Source: Parvibaculum sedimenti (lineage in GTDB: Bacteria > Pseudomonadota > Alphaproteobacteria > Parvibaculales > Parvibaculaceae). From it: a stretch of 64,000 bases of DNA. The notes under the pieces are model-generated. The model did not search any database. It worked only from the letters and a program-made list of their open reading frames with translations, and had not been told where the DNA came from. Where the stretch lies: assembly GCF_009184905.1 (NCBI RefSeq), contig NZ_WESC01000007.1, positions 124,001 to 188,000 on the forward strand, given 5' to 3'. Of this stretch, positions 9,350-19,136 are shown one piece after another (positions within the stretch are counted from its first letter, which is position 1; each line of letters opens with the position of its first letter). Position numbers and translations under genes: made by a program.

Positions 9350-9775
9350 ATGAGCTCCGTATTGGATATCGACCAGCCCACGATCTACGAGCCTGTCCGG
9401 CTTGCACCGCGCGCTTTTGGCCGCTCCATCTGGCGCGGCTTCCTTGAGCGCTGCCCGAACTGCGGCAAAGGTCATATCTTTCGCGCCTTCCTCAAGGTCG
9501 CGGACGAGTGCCCGCATTGCGGTGAGGCCCTCTATCACCACCGTGCCGACGACGCGCCTCCCTATTTCACCATGTTGATCGTCGGCCACATCGTCGTGCC
9601 GATCATCCTTGCGGTCGAACTCGAATATGCGCCGCCGGTGTGGATCCAGATGACCGTCTGGCCCCTCCTCACCGCCGCGCTCTCGCTCCTTCTGCTCCCG
9701 CGCATCAAGGGCGCCGTGGTCGGCCTGCAATGGGCCCAGCGCATGCACGGCTTCGGCGGCGAAGTCCACGACTGA
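9350..9775 (+). CDS. DUF983 family membrane protein
   Basis: 141 residues. The N-terminal part carries two CxxC pairs (C35/C38 and C54/C57) that should form a zinc ribbon, and is followed by two hydrophobic membrane segments (about 70-92 and 98-118). This layout defines the DUF983 family, found in alphaproteobacteria and often beside rnr or cytochrome oxidase assembly genes; its biochemical role is not established. It lies 92 bases after rnr on the same strand and may be co-transcribed with it. The topology suggests an inner-membrane protein with a metal-binding cytoplasmic head. Confidence 0.85.
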   Translation: MSSVLDIDQPTIYEPVRLAPRAFGRSIWRGFLERCPNCGKGHIFRAFLKVADECPHCGEALYHHRADDAPPYFTMLIVGHIVVPIILAVELEYAPPVWIQMTVWPLLTAALSLLLLPRIKGAVVGLQWAQRMHGFGGEVHD

Positions 9776-9804
9776 TCCCGCGACGGGGCCCGCTATGCCG
9801 CCAG

Positions 9805-10233
9805 TCAGCTGGCTTCGGACGCGGGATAATTCAGTTCGATGGTGACCCCCGACGGGTCCCTCAGGAAAACTTGAAGCAGACCGAGTATCGGCACCGTTCT
9901 CTCGACATAGGGAACGGCCATCCGGTGCAGACGTCCGCGCATCTCGCGCCAGTGCCTCGCGAGAAAGGCGATGTGATCGAGAGCGCCCGTGCCATCGCCG
10001 CCCGCCCGATCGCCGAGATAATCCACAAGGCCGGAGGCTTCCTCCGGGTCAACGCCGATGATGTGCACGATCCCGTAATCGCTCTCGTCGGCGTCCTCAT
10101 AGAGCCAGAGACCAGGGAAAGGAAAACCGGGCCGATAGCCGACCCGAAATCCCATCACCTCCGTATAGAACTTCTCCGACGCGGCAAGATCCTGCGTCCG
10201 GATCGAATAATGCGCGAGCTTGCGGATCGACAT
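9805..10233 (-). CDS. VOC (glyoxalase/dioxygenase fold) family protein
   Basis: 142 residues from ATG 10233 (start of MSIRKLAHYS). The beta-alpha-beta-beta-beta modules of the vicinal oxygen chelate fold are suggested by HYSIRTQDLAASEKFYTEVMGF at the start, GTGALDHIAFLA in the middle, and a terminal FLRDPSGVTIELNY. The His and Glu at these points are the usual metal ligands. The substrate cannot be told from sequence. It starts 6 bases after the oxidoreductase stop (10239), so the two are an operon and may act on the same compound. Confidence 0.85.
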   Translation of the reverse strand: MSIRKLAHYSIRTQDLAASEKFYTEVMGFRVGYRPGFPFPGLWLYEDADESDYGIVHIIGVDPEEASGLVDYLGDRAGGDGTGALDHIAFLARHWREMRGRLHRMAVPYVERTVPILGLLQVFLRDPSGVTIELNYPASEAS

Positions 10234-10238
10234 GGGCG

Positions 10239-11489
10239 TCAGGCGACCCGGCGCTGATAGCTCAGGAGATCCGCAAAGACCTTCTCCTCGCGTGTTTTGA
10301 AGAGAGCGGCGGCGGCTTCTCCGTCGAGGCCAAGGTCGGGATCCAGGCCTTCCGCAAGGCACTCGAGTTGAGCGTTGTTCCAGCCCAGCAGATGGAAAAG
10401 GTTGATCCTGTCCTCTGGCGTCGGCGCGCGGGTGACTTCACCGCTCAGGATGCGCTTCGGCAATTCGGGGTCGGCGATCATTGGACGGCCGATGCCCACT
10501 GCGTCGAGATCGCCATTCGCCAGCGCATCCTCCATAACCGAGACCGTGCGGAAACCGCCCGTCACCATGACCGGCATCTTCGCGGCGGCACGGACGCTCG
10601 CCGCATAGTCGAGGAAATAGGCCTCGCGCTTCTTCATGCTTTCGGGACGCGCATCCTCGCCCTCGTCCTTCAGGCTGACGCCGACGACCTTGGGCTGCTC
10701 AAGGCTGCCGCCGGAGAGTTCGAGCAGATCGAGCGAGCTTTCGTTGAGCCAGCCGACGAGTTCGATGCATTCGGCATTGGTGAAAGCCCCCTTCTGAAAG
10801 TCGGACGAGTTGAGCTTGATCGAGACCGGAAAATCCGGACCGACCGCTTTCCGCACGGCTGCGATCGTCTCCAGCAGAAAGCGTGCGCGGCTTTCAAGCG
10901 AACCGCCCCAGGCATCGGTTCTGCGATTAGTCAGTGGGCTGAGAAACTGCGACAGGACATAGCCATGCGCAGCATGGAGTTGGACGCCCGTGAACCCCGT
11001 CTCACGCGCCATCTTCGCGGCATAGGCGAATTGCCCGATGACGTGAAGAATATCCGCCTCCGTCATCGCGCGCGGCTTTGCGAAGGAATAGCCTGCGCCG
11101 CGTGCCACATCGAGTTCGACTTCGGAGGGCGCCAGCGGCGCCGCATTGATCTTCTCATCGACCTGACGGCCCGTATGGCTCAACTGCATCCACAAATGAT
11201 TGCCGGCGCAGGTCCCCGCCTTCGCGAAGGCGCGGAGCGCGGCAAGGTCCGTCTCGGCGTCGAGAACGACATTGCCCGGCCGTTCCAGGTGATGACGATC
11301 GACCTGAACATTGCCGGTAAGGAGCATGCCCGCGCCGCTCTGCGCCCAGCGGCGATAAAGCGTTTCGAGGCGCGGCGTCGCGTCGTTATGCGCGTCGGCT
11401 ATGCCTTCGCTCATGGCGGCCTTGATGATGCGGTTCGGCAGCGTCGTACCAGAGGGAAGATTCAGGGGCGTGGAAAGGGTCGGGATCAT
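10239..11489 (-). CDS. NADH:flavin oxidoreductase of the old yellow enzyme family
   Basis: 416 residues, a single FMN-binding TIM-barrel domain. Visible family features are LPNRIIKAAMSEG near the start, QLSHTGRQ, the HAAHGYVLSQFLSPLTNRR segment carrying the His/His substrate-binding pair, SIKLNSSDF, and the late VTGGFRT and GRPMIADPELP phosphate-binding strands. It lacks the C-terminal Fe-S/FAD half of 2,4-dienoyl-CoA reductase. Such enzymes reduce activated C=C bonds using NAD(P)H; the natural substrate is unknown. It is transcribed divergently from the LysR regulator at 11594, its likely controller, and is followed by the VOC gene. Confidence 0.9.
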   Translation of the reverse strand: MIPTLSTPLNLPSGTTLPNRIIKAAMSEGIADAHNDATPRLETLYRRWAQSGAGMLLTGNVQVDRHHLERPGNVVLDAETDLAALRAFAKAGTCAGNHLWMQLSHTGRQVDEKINAAPLAPSEVELDVARGAGYSFAKPRAMTEADILHVIGQFAYAAKMARETGFTGVQLHAAHGYVLSQFLSPLTNRRTDAWGGSLESRARFLLETIAAVRKAVGPDFPVSIKLNSSDFQKGAFTNAECIELVGWLNESSLDLLELSGGSLEQPKVVGVSLKDEGEDARPESMKKREAYFLDYAASVRAAAKMPVMVTGGFRTVSVMEDALANGDLDAVGIGRPMIADPELPKRILSGEVTRAPTPEDRINLFHLLGWNNAQLECLAEGLDPDLGLDGEAAAALFKTREEKVFADLLSYQRRVA

Positions 11490-11571
11490 GGGCCGGTTCC
11501 GATCTGTTGCGGTGACGGTCCTGTGGAGATCGCATACATCCTTCCTCTTAAAAATAGGCTGACATAAAACA

Positions 11572-11596
11572 CATTCATTTGTATATTTAATGAATG
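11572..11596. promoter_or_regulatory. Inverted repeat (LysR-type box) overlapping the regulator start codon
   Basis: CATTCATT (11572-11579) and AATGAATG (11589-11596) are perfect 8-bp arms around an AT-rich 9-base centre, in the 104-base gap between the divergent oxidoreductase and LysR genes. The spacing fits the T-N11-A boxes bound by LysR proteins. The right arm includes the first bases of the regulator's own ATG (11594), so binding would also repress the regulator. Confidence 0.6.
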
Positions 11597-12613
11597 ATCG
11601 ACCGCTTCGCGGATTTACAGCTATTCATTCTGATCGTCGAACGCGGCTCGCTGACAGCGGCGGCGCGTGAACTCGGCCTGTCGCAAGGTGCCGTCTCGCT
11701 CCGCCTTGCTGCGTTGGAAAAATCCGCCGAGGCTCAATTGCTGCGCCGCTCGACGCGGCGGTTGCAGCTCACCGAAGCCGGCGACCAGTTCTACCGAACG
11801 GCAAAGCGCGTGCTCGCCGAGATGGACGACCTCAGAGGGCTCCTCTCCGGCGACCAGGGCGCGCTCAAGGGCCAGGTGCGCATCTCCGCGCCGATCGACC
11901 TCGGACGGCGCTACGTCGCCCCGGCGATGGACGCTTATATGCGCGACAATCCAAGATTGTCCGTGAGCCTATTATTCTCCGACACGATGCTCGATCTCAA
12001 TGAAAACGGGATCGACATCGCCATTCGCTACGGGCGACTACCCGACAGCGCCCTGCGAATCCGGCGCATATCGTCGAACAGACGTCTGCCCGTCGCCGCC
12101 CCGGCCTATCTCGACCGCGTGGGCCGCCCACAAAAGCCCGATGATCTCCGTGCGCTCAACTGCATGACGCTCTATCGCGGCGGCGGTCGCTTCGATCTCT
12201 GGCCCTTCCTCGTCGATGGAGCGGCAACAACCGTGAAGGTGACGGGCGACCGCGACGCGAATGACGGCGGCCTTCTTCGCGACTGGGCCATTGAAGGCAA
12301 GGGCGTCGTTCTGAAATCGGCGTGGGATGTGGCCGACGACATCAAGGCGGGGCATCTCGAAGCCATACTCGCACCCTATTGCGCGGCGGATGTTGATCTC
12401 CAGATCGTAATGCCGCCGAGTCGCCAGAGGCCGCACCGCGTTACCGCCCTTGCGGACTATTGCACCACGATGCTGCGGCGGCTCGACGCCTGTCTCAACG
12501 AGCTTGGGATCGGCTCGATGGATCTTTCCGGGCATGTGCAGGGTGCCACTGCAGAAGGCGACCCCTGGATTACCCCCCTTGCTGGACAGGCAGGAGCCGG
12601 GCGGGCATCCTGA
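11594..12613 (+). CDS. LysR family transcriptional regulator
   Basis: 339 residues. The N-terminal winged helix-turn-helix (residues 1-60) includes GSLTAAARELGLSQGAVS and RLAALEKS, typical of LysR. The remainder is a periplasmic-binding-protein-like effector domain. The C-terminal end is about 35 residues longer than usual for the AphB/CrgA-like subgroup and is rich in glycine and proline. It is divergent from the old-yellow-enzyme/VOC operon and overlaps an inverted repeat, which suggests it controls that operon and itself. The inducer is unknown. Confidence 0.92.
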   Translation: MIDRFADLQLFILIVERGSLTAAARELGLSQGAVSLRLAALEKSAEAQLLRRSTRRLQLTEAGDQFYRTAKRVLAEMDDLRGLLSGDQGALKGQVRISAPIDLGRRYVAPAMDAYMRDNPRLSVSLLFSDTMLDLNENGIDIAIRYGRLPDSALRIRRISSNRRLPVAAPAYLDRVGRPQKPDDLRALNCMTLYRGGGRFDLWPFLVDGAATTVKVTGDRDANDGGLLRDWAIEGKGVVLKSAWDVADDIKAGHLEAILAPYCAADVDLQIVMPPSRQRPHRVTALADYCTTMLRRLDACLNELGIGSMDLSGHVQGATAEGDPWITPLAGQAGAGRAS

Positions 12614-12647
12614 CGGGAAACGATATTCAAGAAACCGGGACGGAAAC

Positions 12648-13415
12648 ATGGCAGAGGGACAGACGGGCGCGTTCGACCCAAAACAATCGCGCGACCAGGA
12701 ATATCGCGACGGCAGCGCAGGGCGCGCCGTACGGCCGCGCGACGCGGCGACGCTGATCCTGGTGCGCAATGATGGCGCGAGCCCTCGTGTGCTGATGGGT
12801 CAGCGCCACGCCAATCATAAATTCATGCCGAACAAGTTCGTCTTCCCCGGCGGGCGCGTCGATCCGGCCGATAGCCGCATTCGTCCGGTCGAGGATCTGC
12901 GCCCCGAAGTCGCGCGGCTTCTCCTCTCGCGCATGCGCGGCACGCCTTCGGAAAATCGCGCCCGTGCGCTCGCACTCGCCGCGATCCGCGAAACATTCGA
13001 GGAAACGGGGCTCGCGGTCGGCCGCTCGATCGGCACGCGTCAGACAAGCAAGCACAAGGACTGGAACGCCTATTTCTCGGTCGGCGTGTCGCCCGCGCTC
13101 GGCGCGCTGGAATTCGTCGCCCGTGCCATCACGCCGCCCTATCGCACACGCCGCTTCGACACGCGCTTCTTCATCGCGGATGCCGAACATATTCATGGCG
13201 ATCCGGCAAATGTTGCAGGCTCTGGTGAATTGCAGGGCCTGCACTGGATCGGCATCAAGGAAGCCGAAGAACTCGACCTGCCGAACATCACGCGCGTCGT
13301 GCTTGCGGAGATTGACGAACGTCTGCGCCAGAGCGCTGCCGCCCAGCGCACGCGGCCTGTGCCCTTCATCCATTTCCGCAGAGGCGAAGCCGTCCGCGAT
13401 ACGCTGGAGGGCTGA
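12648..13415 (+). CDS. NUDIX hydrolase (first of a tandem pair)
   Basis: 255 residues from ATG 12648. The frame is open upstream but would overlap the LysR gene. A NUDIX fold is shown by VFPGGRVD (FPGG at 66-69) and the catalytic helix AAIRETFEETGL (RETFEETG at 114-121) that binds the metal through glutamates. The large spacing between the FPGG strand and the box resembles the NUDT7/NUDT19-like branch, which includes CoA-diphosphatases, but no CoA-specific signature is certain. It overlaps the following paralogue by one base (TGATG). Confidence 0.85.
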   Translation: MAEGQTGAFDPKQSRDQEYRDGSAGRAVRPRDAATLILVRNDGASPRVLMGQRHANHKFMPNKFVFPGGRVDPADSRIRPVEDLRPEVARLLLSRMRGTPSENRARALALAAIRETFEETGLAVGRSIGTRQTSKHKDWNAYFSVGVSPALGALEFVARAITPPYRTRRFDTRFFIADAEHIHGDPANVAGSGELQGLHWIGIKEAEELDLPNITRVVLAEIDERLRQSAAAQRTRPVPFIHFRRGEAVRDTLEG

Positions 13416-14065
13416 TGACCAGCGAAGTTCCCCTGCGCCCGCGCAGCATCCGTCCGCGCGATGCGGCAAGCCTCGTCCTCGTCGATGATCAGGGCGATGA
13501 GCCGCGCATCCTGATGGGACGCAGACATGCCCGCATGGCTTTCGTTCCCGATGCCTTCGTCTTTCCGGGAGGCAAACTCGATCCCGACGACTTCATCGCG
13601 CGCCCCGCGACCGAACTTCCCGCTGCCGTGAACTTCGGACCAAAGGCGCGCGCGCTCGCCATGGCCGCGATCCGCGAGACATTTGAAGAGACCGGCCTCC
13701 TTCTCGCCGCGCCAGGCGAAGTGGGAGCGGAGGCCGCACAAAGCTGGGCGCATTTTCGCGAATGCGGGATCGCGCCGCGCCTCGACGCACTCTCGGCGCT
13801 TGCCCGCGCGATCACACCGGTGGGAAGCCCCATCCGCTTCCATGCCCGTTTCTTTACGGCCTCGGCCTCCGCCCTCGAAGGAACGCTCGCCGGCAGCGGC
13901 GAACTCGAAGATCTCGACTGGTATCCGCTGTCGGAAGCACTGAAGCTTCCGATCATCGACGTCACTGAATTCGTGTTGCACGAGGTTGCGCAGCGTCGAA
14001 ACGGAGGAACGGACCGCGTTCCGCTCTACAGCTACCGCAACGGACAACCGCTCAGGCGCCCCTGA
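13415..14065 (+). CDS. NUDIX hydrolase (second of a tandem pair)
   Basis: 216 residues, a clear paralogue of the preceding gene. It shares the opening RPRDAASL segment, FVFPGGKLDPDDF (FPGG at 50-53) and AAIRETFEETGLLL (RETFEETG at 87-94), plus the ITPVGSPIRFHARFF block. It starts in a TGATG overlap with the first copy, so both are translated from one message. The pair probably arose by local duplication and may work as two enzymes with different nucleotide or acyl-CoA substrates or as a heteromer. The substrate is not identifiable by eye. Confidence 0.85.
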   Translation: MTSEVPLRPRSIRPRDAASLVLVDDQGDEPRILMGRRHARMAFVPDAFVFPGGKLDPDDFIARPATELPAAVNFGPKARALAMAAIRETFEETGLLLAAPGEVGAEAAQSWAHFRECGIAPRLDALSALARAITPVGSPIRFHARFFTASASALEGTLAGSGELEDLDWYPLSEALKLPIIDVTEFVLHEVAQRRNGGTDRVPLYSYRNGQPLRRP

Positions 14066-14207
14066 ACCTGCGGCACAGAATCGCGGGCGGCTGGAAACTT
14101 CGCTTCCCCCCGGCTAGACTGCACCGGCATCCCGACAGACGATGCAGTCACAACATCAAGGGCCGTCATCCGTGCGCTTTCCTGCGCAGCGAAACTGACG
14201 ATGACGC

Positions 14208-15398
14208 ATGACCTCTCAGATAAGCTTTTCCTCCCACCTCACATCCGCTGAGCGCCGCCGCGGCATTGCCGCCGCCATTGCCTGCCTCACGGTCGTTGGC
14301 GCCTGCCTCGGTGCCTCCATGCCCTTCCTCGCGCTGGTTCTGGCCAGTCAGGGCGTGCCGCCGGCGATGATCGGGCTCAACTCGGCCATTCCGTCGCTCG
14401 CGGGGCTCATCGCCACGCCCTTCATTCCGAAGCTGATGCAGCATGTGCCTGCTAACCGGCTTGTCGTGGTGAGCCTCATTCTCTCCGCCGGGGCGATGAT
14501 CGGATGCTACCTGGTCCCCAACTACTGGGCCTGGTTCCCGCTACGCGCGATCAATGGTGCTGCCATTACCATCGCCTTCGTCATCAGCGAGATCTGGATC
14601 AACGCGCTGGCCGATGAGAAGACGCGCGGCCGCATCATGGGCATCTATGGCGCGGTGCTGGCCATTGGCTTCGCCGCCGGTCCAGTGGTGCTCTTCCTCG
14701 CGGGGTCTGAGGGCTTCTTGCCCTTCGGCCTCATCGCGGGCCTCGCGCTCATGGCCTGCGTTCCGGTGCTCATGGCGGGCAACACGGCTCCCGGCGGCGA
14801 GGGCCACGCGCCCAGCCGCTCCTTCGCGGCCTTCCTGACAGTCGCACCGACGGCAACGCTCGCCGCCCTCGTCTTCGGCGCGGTCGAACAGGGCGTGATG
14901 AACCTCCTGCCCATCTACGGGGTCAAGATCGGTCTCACGCCGCGGGTGGCGGCGCTGGTGCTCACTGCCTTCGCGGCGGGCAACATTCTCTGCCAGATCC
15001 CTCTCGGCATTCTGGCCGACCGGATGAACCGCCGCCTGCTGCTCGCCATCTGCGGCGGACTGGCCGGGGGAATCATTGCCTTGCTCCCGCTCGTTGCGGG
15101 CACCTTGCTCGTCTTTCCGGCGATCTTCGTTTTCGGGGGTATGGTGACCGGCCTCTATTCCGTGGGGCTGACGCTTCTCGGCCAGCGATTCCATGGGCCC
15201 GACCTCGCCGCCGCCAATTCGGCCTTCGTCATGTGCTACAGCATCGGCGCACTGATGGGCCCGCCCATCGGCGGCGCTGCCATGCAGGCCTGGGTTCCCC
15301 ACGGACTCCCGGCCTCAATGGCCGTTTTTGGCCTCGGATACATGCTTTTGGCCCTGTGGCGCTGGCAAATGGTAAAGGACGACCCGACCGCCGGTTGA
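14208..15398 (+). CDS. MFS transporter (YcaD-like)
   Basis: 396 residues with twelve predicted hydrophobic segments and a cytoplasmic loop containing DEKTRGRIMGIYGAVL, similar to the YcaD/UhpC-unrelated branch of the major facilitator superfamily. The ILADRMNRRLLL loop is the usual inter-helix signature. The fold predicts a proton-coupled transporter in the inner membrane; the substrate is unknown. It stands alone, 142 bases after the NUDIX pair and upstream of rpmG. Confidence 0.85.
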   Translation: MTSQISFSSHLTSAERRRGIAAAIACLTVVGACLGASMPFLALVLASQGVPPAMIGLNSAIPSLAGLIATPFIPKLMQHVPANRLVVVSLILSAGAMIGCYLVPNYWAWFPLRAINGAAITIAFVISEIWINALADEKTRGRIMGIYGAVLAIGFAAGPVVLFLAGSEGFLPFGLIAGLALMACVPVLMAGNTAPGGEGHAPSRSFAAFLTVAPTATLAALVFGAVEQGVMNLLPIYGVKIGLTPRVAALVLTAFAAGNILCQIPLGILADRMNRRLLLAICGGLAGGIIALLPLVAGTLLVFPAIFVFGGMVTGLYSVGLTLLGQRFHGPDLAAANSAFVMCYSIGALMGPPIGGAAMQAWVPHGLPASMAVFGLGYMLLALWRWQMVKDDPTAG

Positions 15399-15418
15399 GG
15401 GGAAACTCAACGGACGGC

Positions 15419-15446
15419 TTGACTTGACGCCCGTGGCGAGTAGTCT
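15419..15446 (+). promoter_or_regulatory. Candidate promoter for rpmG
   Basis: TTGACT (15419-15424) and TAGTCT (15441-15446) are separated by 16 bases, about 90 bases before the rpmG start. An overlapping TTGACG lies at 15424-15429. It is a reasonable vegetative promoter by eye, but was not scored against a model. Confidence 0.35.
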
Positions 15447-15533
15447 CCGGCGCAATCCGCACATCCCACCGATGGCGAGACGAACCCTCGCGGGCGCCTC
15501 AGGCCGACCCGCCCAATTCAAGGATTTCGCGCC

Positions 15534-15701
15534 ATGGCGAAGCCGGCTTCCATCAAGATCAAACTCGAGAGCACCGCGGACACGGGTTACTTCTACGTGA
15601 CGAAGAAGAACTCGCGCACGATGACCGAGAAGTTCGTGATCAAAAAGTACGACCCGATCGCGCGCAAGCACGTCGAGTTCAAGGAAACAAAGATCAAATA
15701 A
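15534..15701 (+). CDS. rpmG: 50S ribosomal protein L33
   Basis: 55 residues, too short for most gene lists but unmistakable. It starts [18 protein letters not shown], has the core [10 protein letters not shown] and ends in [19 protein letters not shown]. The four zinc-binding cysteines of the C+ form are absent, so this is the zinc-independent (C-) L33 typical of proteobacteria. A perfect intrinsic terminator follows 38 bases downstream, so rpmG is a monocistronic unit here, as in many alphaproteobacteria where it is not paired with rpmB. Confidence 0.97.
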   Translation: MAKPASIKIKLESTADTGYFYVTKKNSRTMTEKFVIKKYDPIARKHVEFKETKIK

Positions 15702-15739
15702 GGCTTGATGGGACTTGCTCCCGTCGCCTTATGAAGCAA

Positions 15740-15768
15740 AAAGGCCGGTCCATTGGACCGGCCTTTTC
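15740..15768 (+). terminator. Intrinsic terminator of rpmG
   Basis: A perfect 12-bp stem, AAAGGCCGGTCC (15740-15751) and GGACCGGCCTTT (15755-15766), with a 3-base loop, ends in a short T-run (TTTTCG). Because the flanks are A-rich upstream and T-rich downstream, it could work for either strand, but only rpmG approaches it closely. Confidence 0.9.
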
Positions 15769-16190
15769 GTTTGCCGTGACGGCGGCGCAGAAGCGCGAAA
15801 AGTGGCCGGCCGGAAATTTCATGGCTTAACAGAGGAGGCCACTCCACTGCCACGTTCCGACCGGCCGTGCCCCACGGACCCAGGAGATGCGGCGGACCTG
15901 AGCGCCCCGCGAGGACACACATCGCTGCCATCGGACCCGGTTTCCTTCACCCCCCAGCTAGGGAAACCAGCGCGGCAGCGAAACGTATTCGATTAAAATT
16001 GAGCGTATCATTCCGGGGCATTCAAATAAAGCCGGATGGCAGCGAACACCCTCAATTCAATGATTAACCATGAAGAAACGTGGTTAATGATCTCTTCGAT
16101 GAAGCAGCGGGCAAGCAACTCCCGCGCACCAATCAGGTGCAGCATTGCTTCAACAACTGCCTTCAAAGCATTGATCAGAAGGAAAAATAT
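15769..16190. other. Gene-free stretch between rpmG and pleD
   Basis: About 420 bases between two converging genes. The only open frames here either run through the rpmG terminator or have no ribosome binding site or recognisable product. It contains an inverted repeat at 16063-16088 (listed separately) and a GGCCGGCCGG/CCGACCGGCC pair (about 15803-15872) that could form a long-range stem. A small RNA is possible but nothing matches a known family. Confidence 0.4.
16063..16088. promoter_or_regulatory. Inverted repeat built from TTAACCA half-sites
   Basis: ATTAACCA (16063-16070) and TGGTTAAT (16081-16088) face each other across 10 bases. TTAACCAT is the well-known CtrA half-site of alphaproteobacteria, and here one copy is on each strand. 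The site lies about 100 bases beyond the pleD stop, not upstream of any annotated gene, so it could be a structure in the pleD 3' end or mark an unannotated transcript. Confidence 0.35.
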
Positions 16191-17561
<1,371 letters not shown>

Positions 17562-17570
17562 GGGCTGCCC

Positions 17571-17936
17571 TTATCTCAGGAAACGCTGCACCGTCTCCAG
17601 AAACTGAGTCACGGAGATGGGCTTGGAGATATAGGCCTCGCACCCTCCCTCGCGGATCTTCTCCTCGTCGCCCTTCATGGCGAAGGCGGTCACCGCCACC
17701 ACCGGAATGGAGCGCAGGTTGTCGTCTTCCTTGATCCACTTGGTGACTTCGAGGCCGGAGACTTCGGGAAGCTGAATGTCCATGAGGATCAGATCGGGGC
17801 GGCTCTTGCGCGCGATCTCCAGCGCCTCGATCCCGTCGCGGGTCTGCAGCGTCTCGTAGCCGTGCGCGTCAAGAAGGTCGTGGAAGAGCTTCATGTTGAG
17901 CTCATTGTCCTCGACGATCAGAACTTTCTTGGTCAT
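17571..17936 (-). CDS. divK: Single-domain response regulator DivK
   Basis: 121 residues from ATG 17936, giving the family N-terminus [16 protein letters not shown]. It is a lone receiver domain with phospho-acceptor D53 ([11 protein letters not shown]), the conserved threonine in [14 protein letters not shown] and the switch lysine in YISKPIS. DivK is phosphorylated by DivJ/PleC-type kinases and, through DivL, switches off CtrA; it controls polarity and cell-cycle entry. It heads a divK-pleD operon as in Caulobacter. An upstream in-frame ATG at 17945 is possible but departs from the family start. Confidence 0.97.
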   Translation of the reverse strand: MTKKVLIVEDNELNMKLFHDLLDAHGYETLQTRDGIEALEIARKSRPDLILMDIQLPEVSGLEVTKWIKEDDNLRSIPVVAVTAFAMKGDEEKIREGGCEAYISKPISVTQFLETVQRFLR

Positions 17937-18053
17937 CGCATCCATAGCTCCAAGACTCCACCTGTTGCCGGATTTGGCCGGCGCCACGATACTGCCCAAG
18001 GCAGGTCGGGCTTGATTCCCGGTCCTCTGGCGTTCCATATGACGTCAATATCC

Positions 18054-18069
18054 TTAACTAAGTCTTTAA
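18054..18069 (-). promoter_or_regulatory. Candidate CtrA-type site upstream of divK
   Basis: On the minus strand the sequence reads TTAA, eight bases, TTAA, about 120 bases before the divK start. The CtrA consensus is TTAA-N7-TTAA, so the spacing is one base too long; with N7 spacing it matches seven of eight positions. divK is a CtrA target in Caulobacter, which gives context, but the match is weak. Confidence 0.25.
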
Positions 18070-18144
18070 AGAGCTGGTCGATTTGCAGCGTTTTGTTTCG
18101 AACCTGCGCCATGCTTAACGAGCTATTGGAGAGCGGGATTTGAG

Positions 18145-18423
18145 ATGAAGCCCGAACAGGCTGAAATCATTGCCATTCAAGCACTTGGCCATATCGCCGG
18201 TGACGACGAGCTTCTGTTTGCATTTTTCGACATAACCGGGCTCGCTCCCGACGACCTGCGGGCCCGCGCCGGCGAGCCGGAGATTCTGGGCGGTGTGCTC
18301 GACTTCCTGCTGATGGACGAAGCCCGCCTCCTCGCCTTCTGCGATGCGGTGGACCTGCGGCCCGAACTTCCCGGCATAGTGCGCAAGGTCCTTCCCGGCG
18401 GCGAAGAGGTGCACTGGACATGA
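18145..18423 (+). CDS. DUF3572 family protein
   Basis: 92 residues, acidic and helical, with the family features AEIIAIQALGHIA near the start and GVLDFLLMDEARLLAFCDA in the middle. DUF3572 is confined to alphaproteobacteria and has no assigned function. It opens an operon: its stop overlaps the start of the HAD gene (ATGA), and the ROK kinase and dinB follow. It is divergent from divK with 208 bases between, a placement next to divK/pleD seen in this class. Confidence 0.85.
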   Translation: MKPEQAEIIAIQALGHIAGDDELLFAFFDITGLAPDDLRARAGEPEILGGVLDFLLMDEARLLAFCDAVDLRPELPGIVRKVLPGGEEVHWT

Positions 18424-19133
18424 CGACGACCGCCCCTGCCACGCCGCATCTGCGCGGCCTCGATCCGCTCGCGCTGCACGAGGAGGTGCTGCCGCAGATC
18501 GAAGCGTTGAGCCTCGTGCGCGGAAAGCCCATTATCGTCTCCGATTGCGACGAAGTGCTGATGCAGTTCATTGCCGGGCTCGAGCTCTATCTCGAAACGC
18601 AGGGCCTCTGGCTCGATCTGCAGAGCTTCGCCCTCACCGGCAACATCAAGCGCAGGGACACGGGCGAGGCCCTCCCCGCGTCCGAGATGCCCGCGCTGAT
18701 GCAGGGCTTCTTCGCCTCCTCCACACATTCACTGATCCCCGTACCCGGCGCAGCGAAGGCGCTCACCGCGCTTTCCAACCGCGCACAGGTCGTCGTGCTG
18801 ACCAATGTGTCCTTCTCGGAAAAGGAAACGCGCGTCCGGAACCTCGCCGCGCATGGCATGGCCTACCCCGTCATCGCCAACAAGGGTCTCAAGGGCGGCG
18901 CGGTAAAGCGGCTCGCCGAAATCGTCGAGGCGCCGGTTGTCTTCCTGGACGATATTCCGCACAACCTCGCCTCGGTGGCGGCAGCCCATGCGCCGACGCA
19001 TCGCGTGCATTTCATCGCCGATCAGCGCCTCGCCAAACTCCTCGGCCCCTCCGAGCACAGCCATTTCCACACGACCGACTGGGCAAAGGCGCATGACTTC
19101 ATCTCGGCCCGGCTCGAAGAGGACGGGTTCTGA
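18420..19133 (+). CDS. HAD family hydrolase
   Basis: 237 residues. The haloacid dehalogenase fold is shown by motif I SDCDEVLMQF (nucleophile D42, acid D44), motif II around VVLTNVSFSEKE, and motif IV VFLDDIPHN. HAD proteins with these motifs are phosphatases; the substrate is unknown. The start overlaps the DUF3572 stop and the ROK gene follows after 3 bases, so it may act on a phosphorylated sugar or metabolite linked to the kinase next door, which is only an inference. Confidence 0.85.
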   Translation: MTTTAPATPHLRGLDPLALHEEVLPQIEALSLVRGKPIIVSDCDEVLMQFIAGLELYLETQGLWLDLQSFALTGNIKRRDTGEALPASEMPALMQGFFASSTHSLIPVPGAAKALTALSNRAQVVVLTNVSFSEKETRVRNLAAHGMAYPVIANKGLKGGAVKRLAEIVEAPVVFLDDIPHNLASVAAAHAPTHRVHFIADQRLAKLLGPSEHSHFHTTDWAKAHDFISARLEEDGF

Positions 19134-19136
19134 TTT

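Noticed and set aside
15715-15996. Small open frame after rpmG
   Set aside because: It spans the perfect rpmG terminator and lacks a ribosome binding site.
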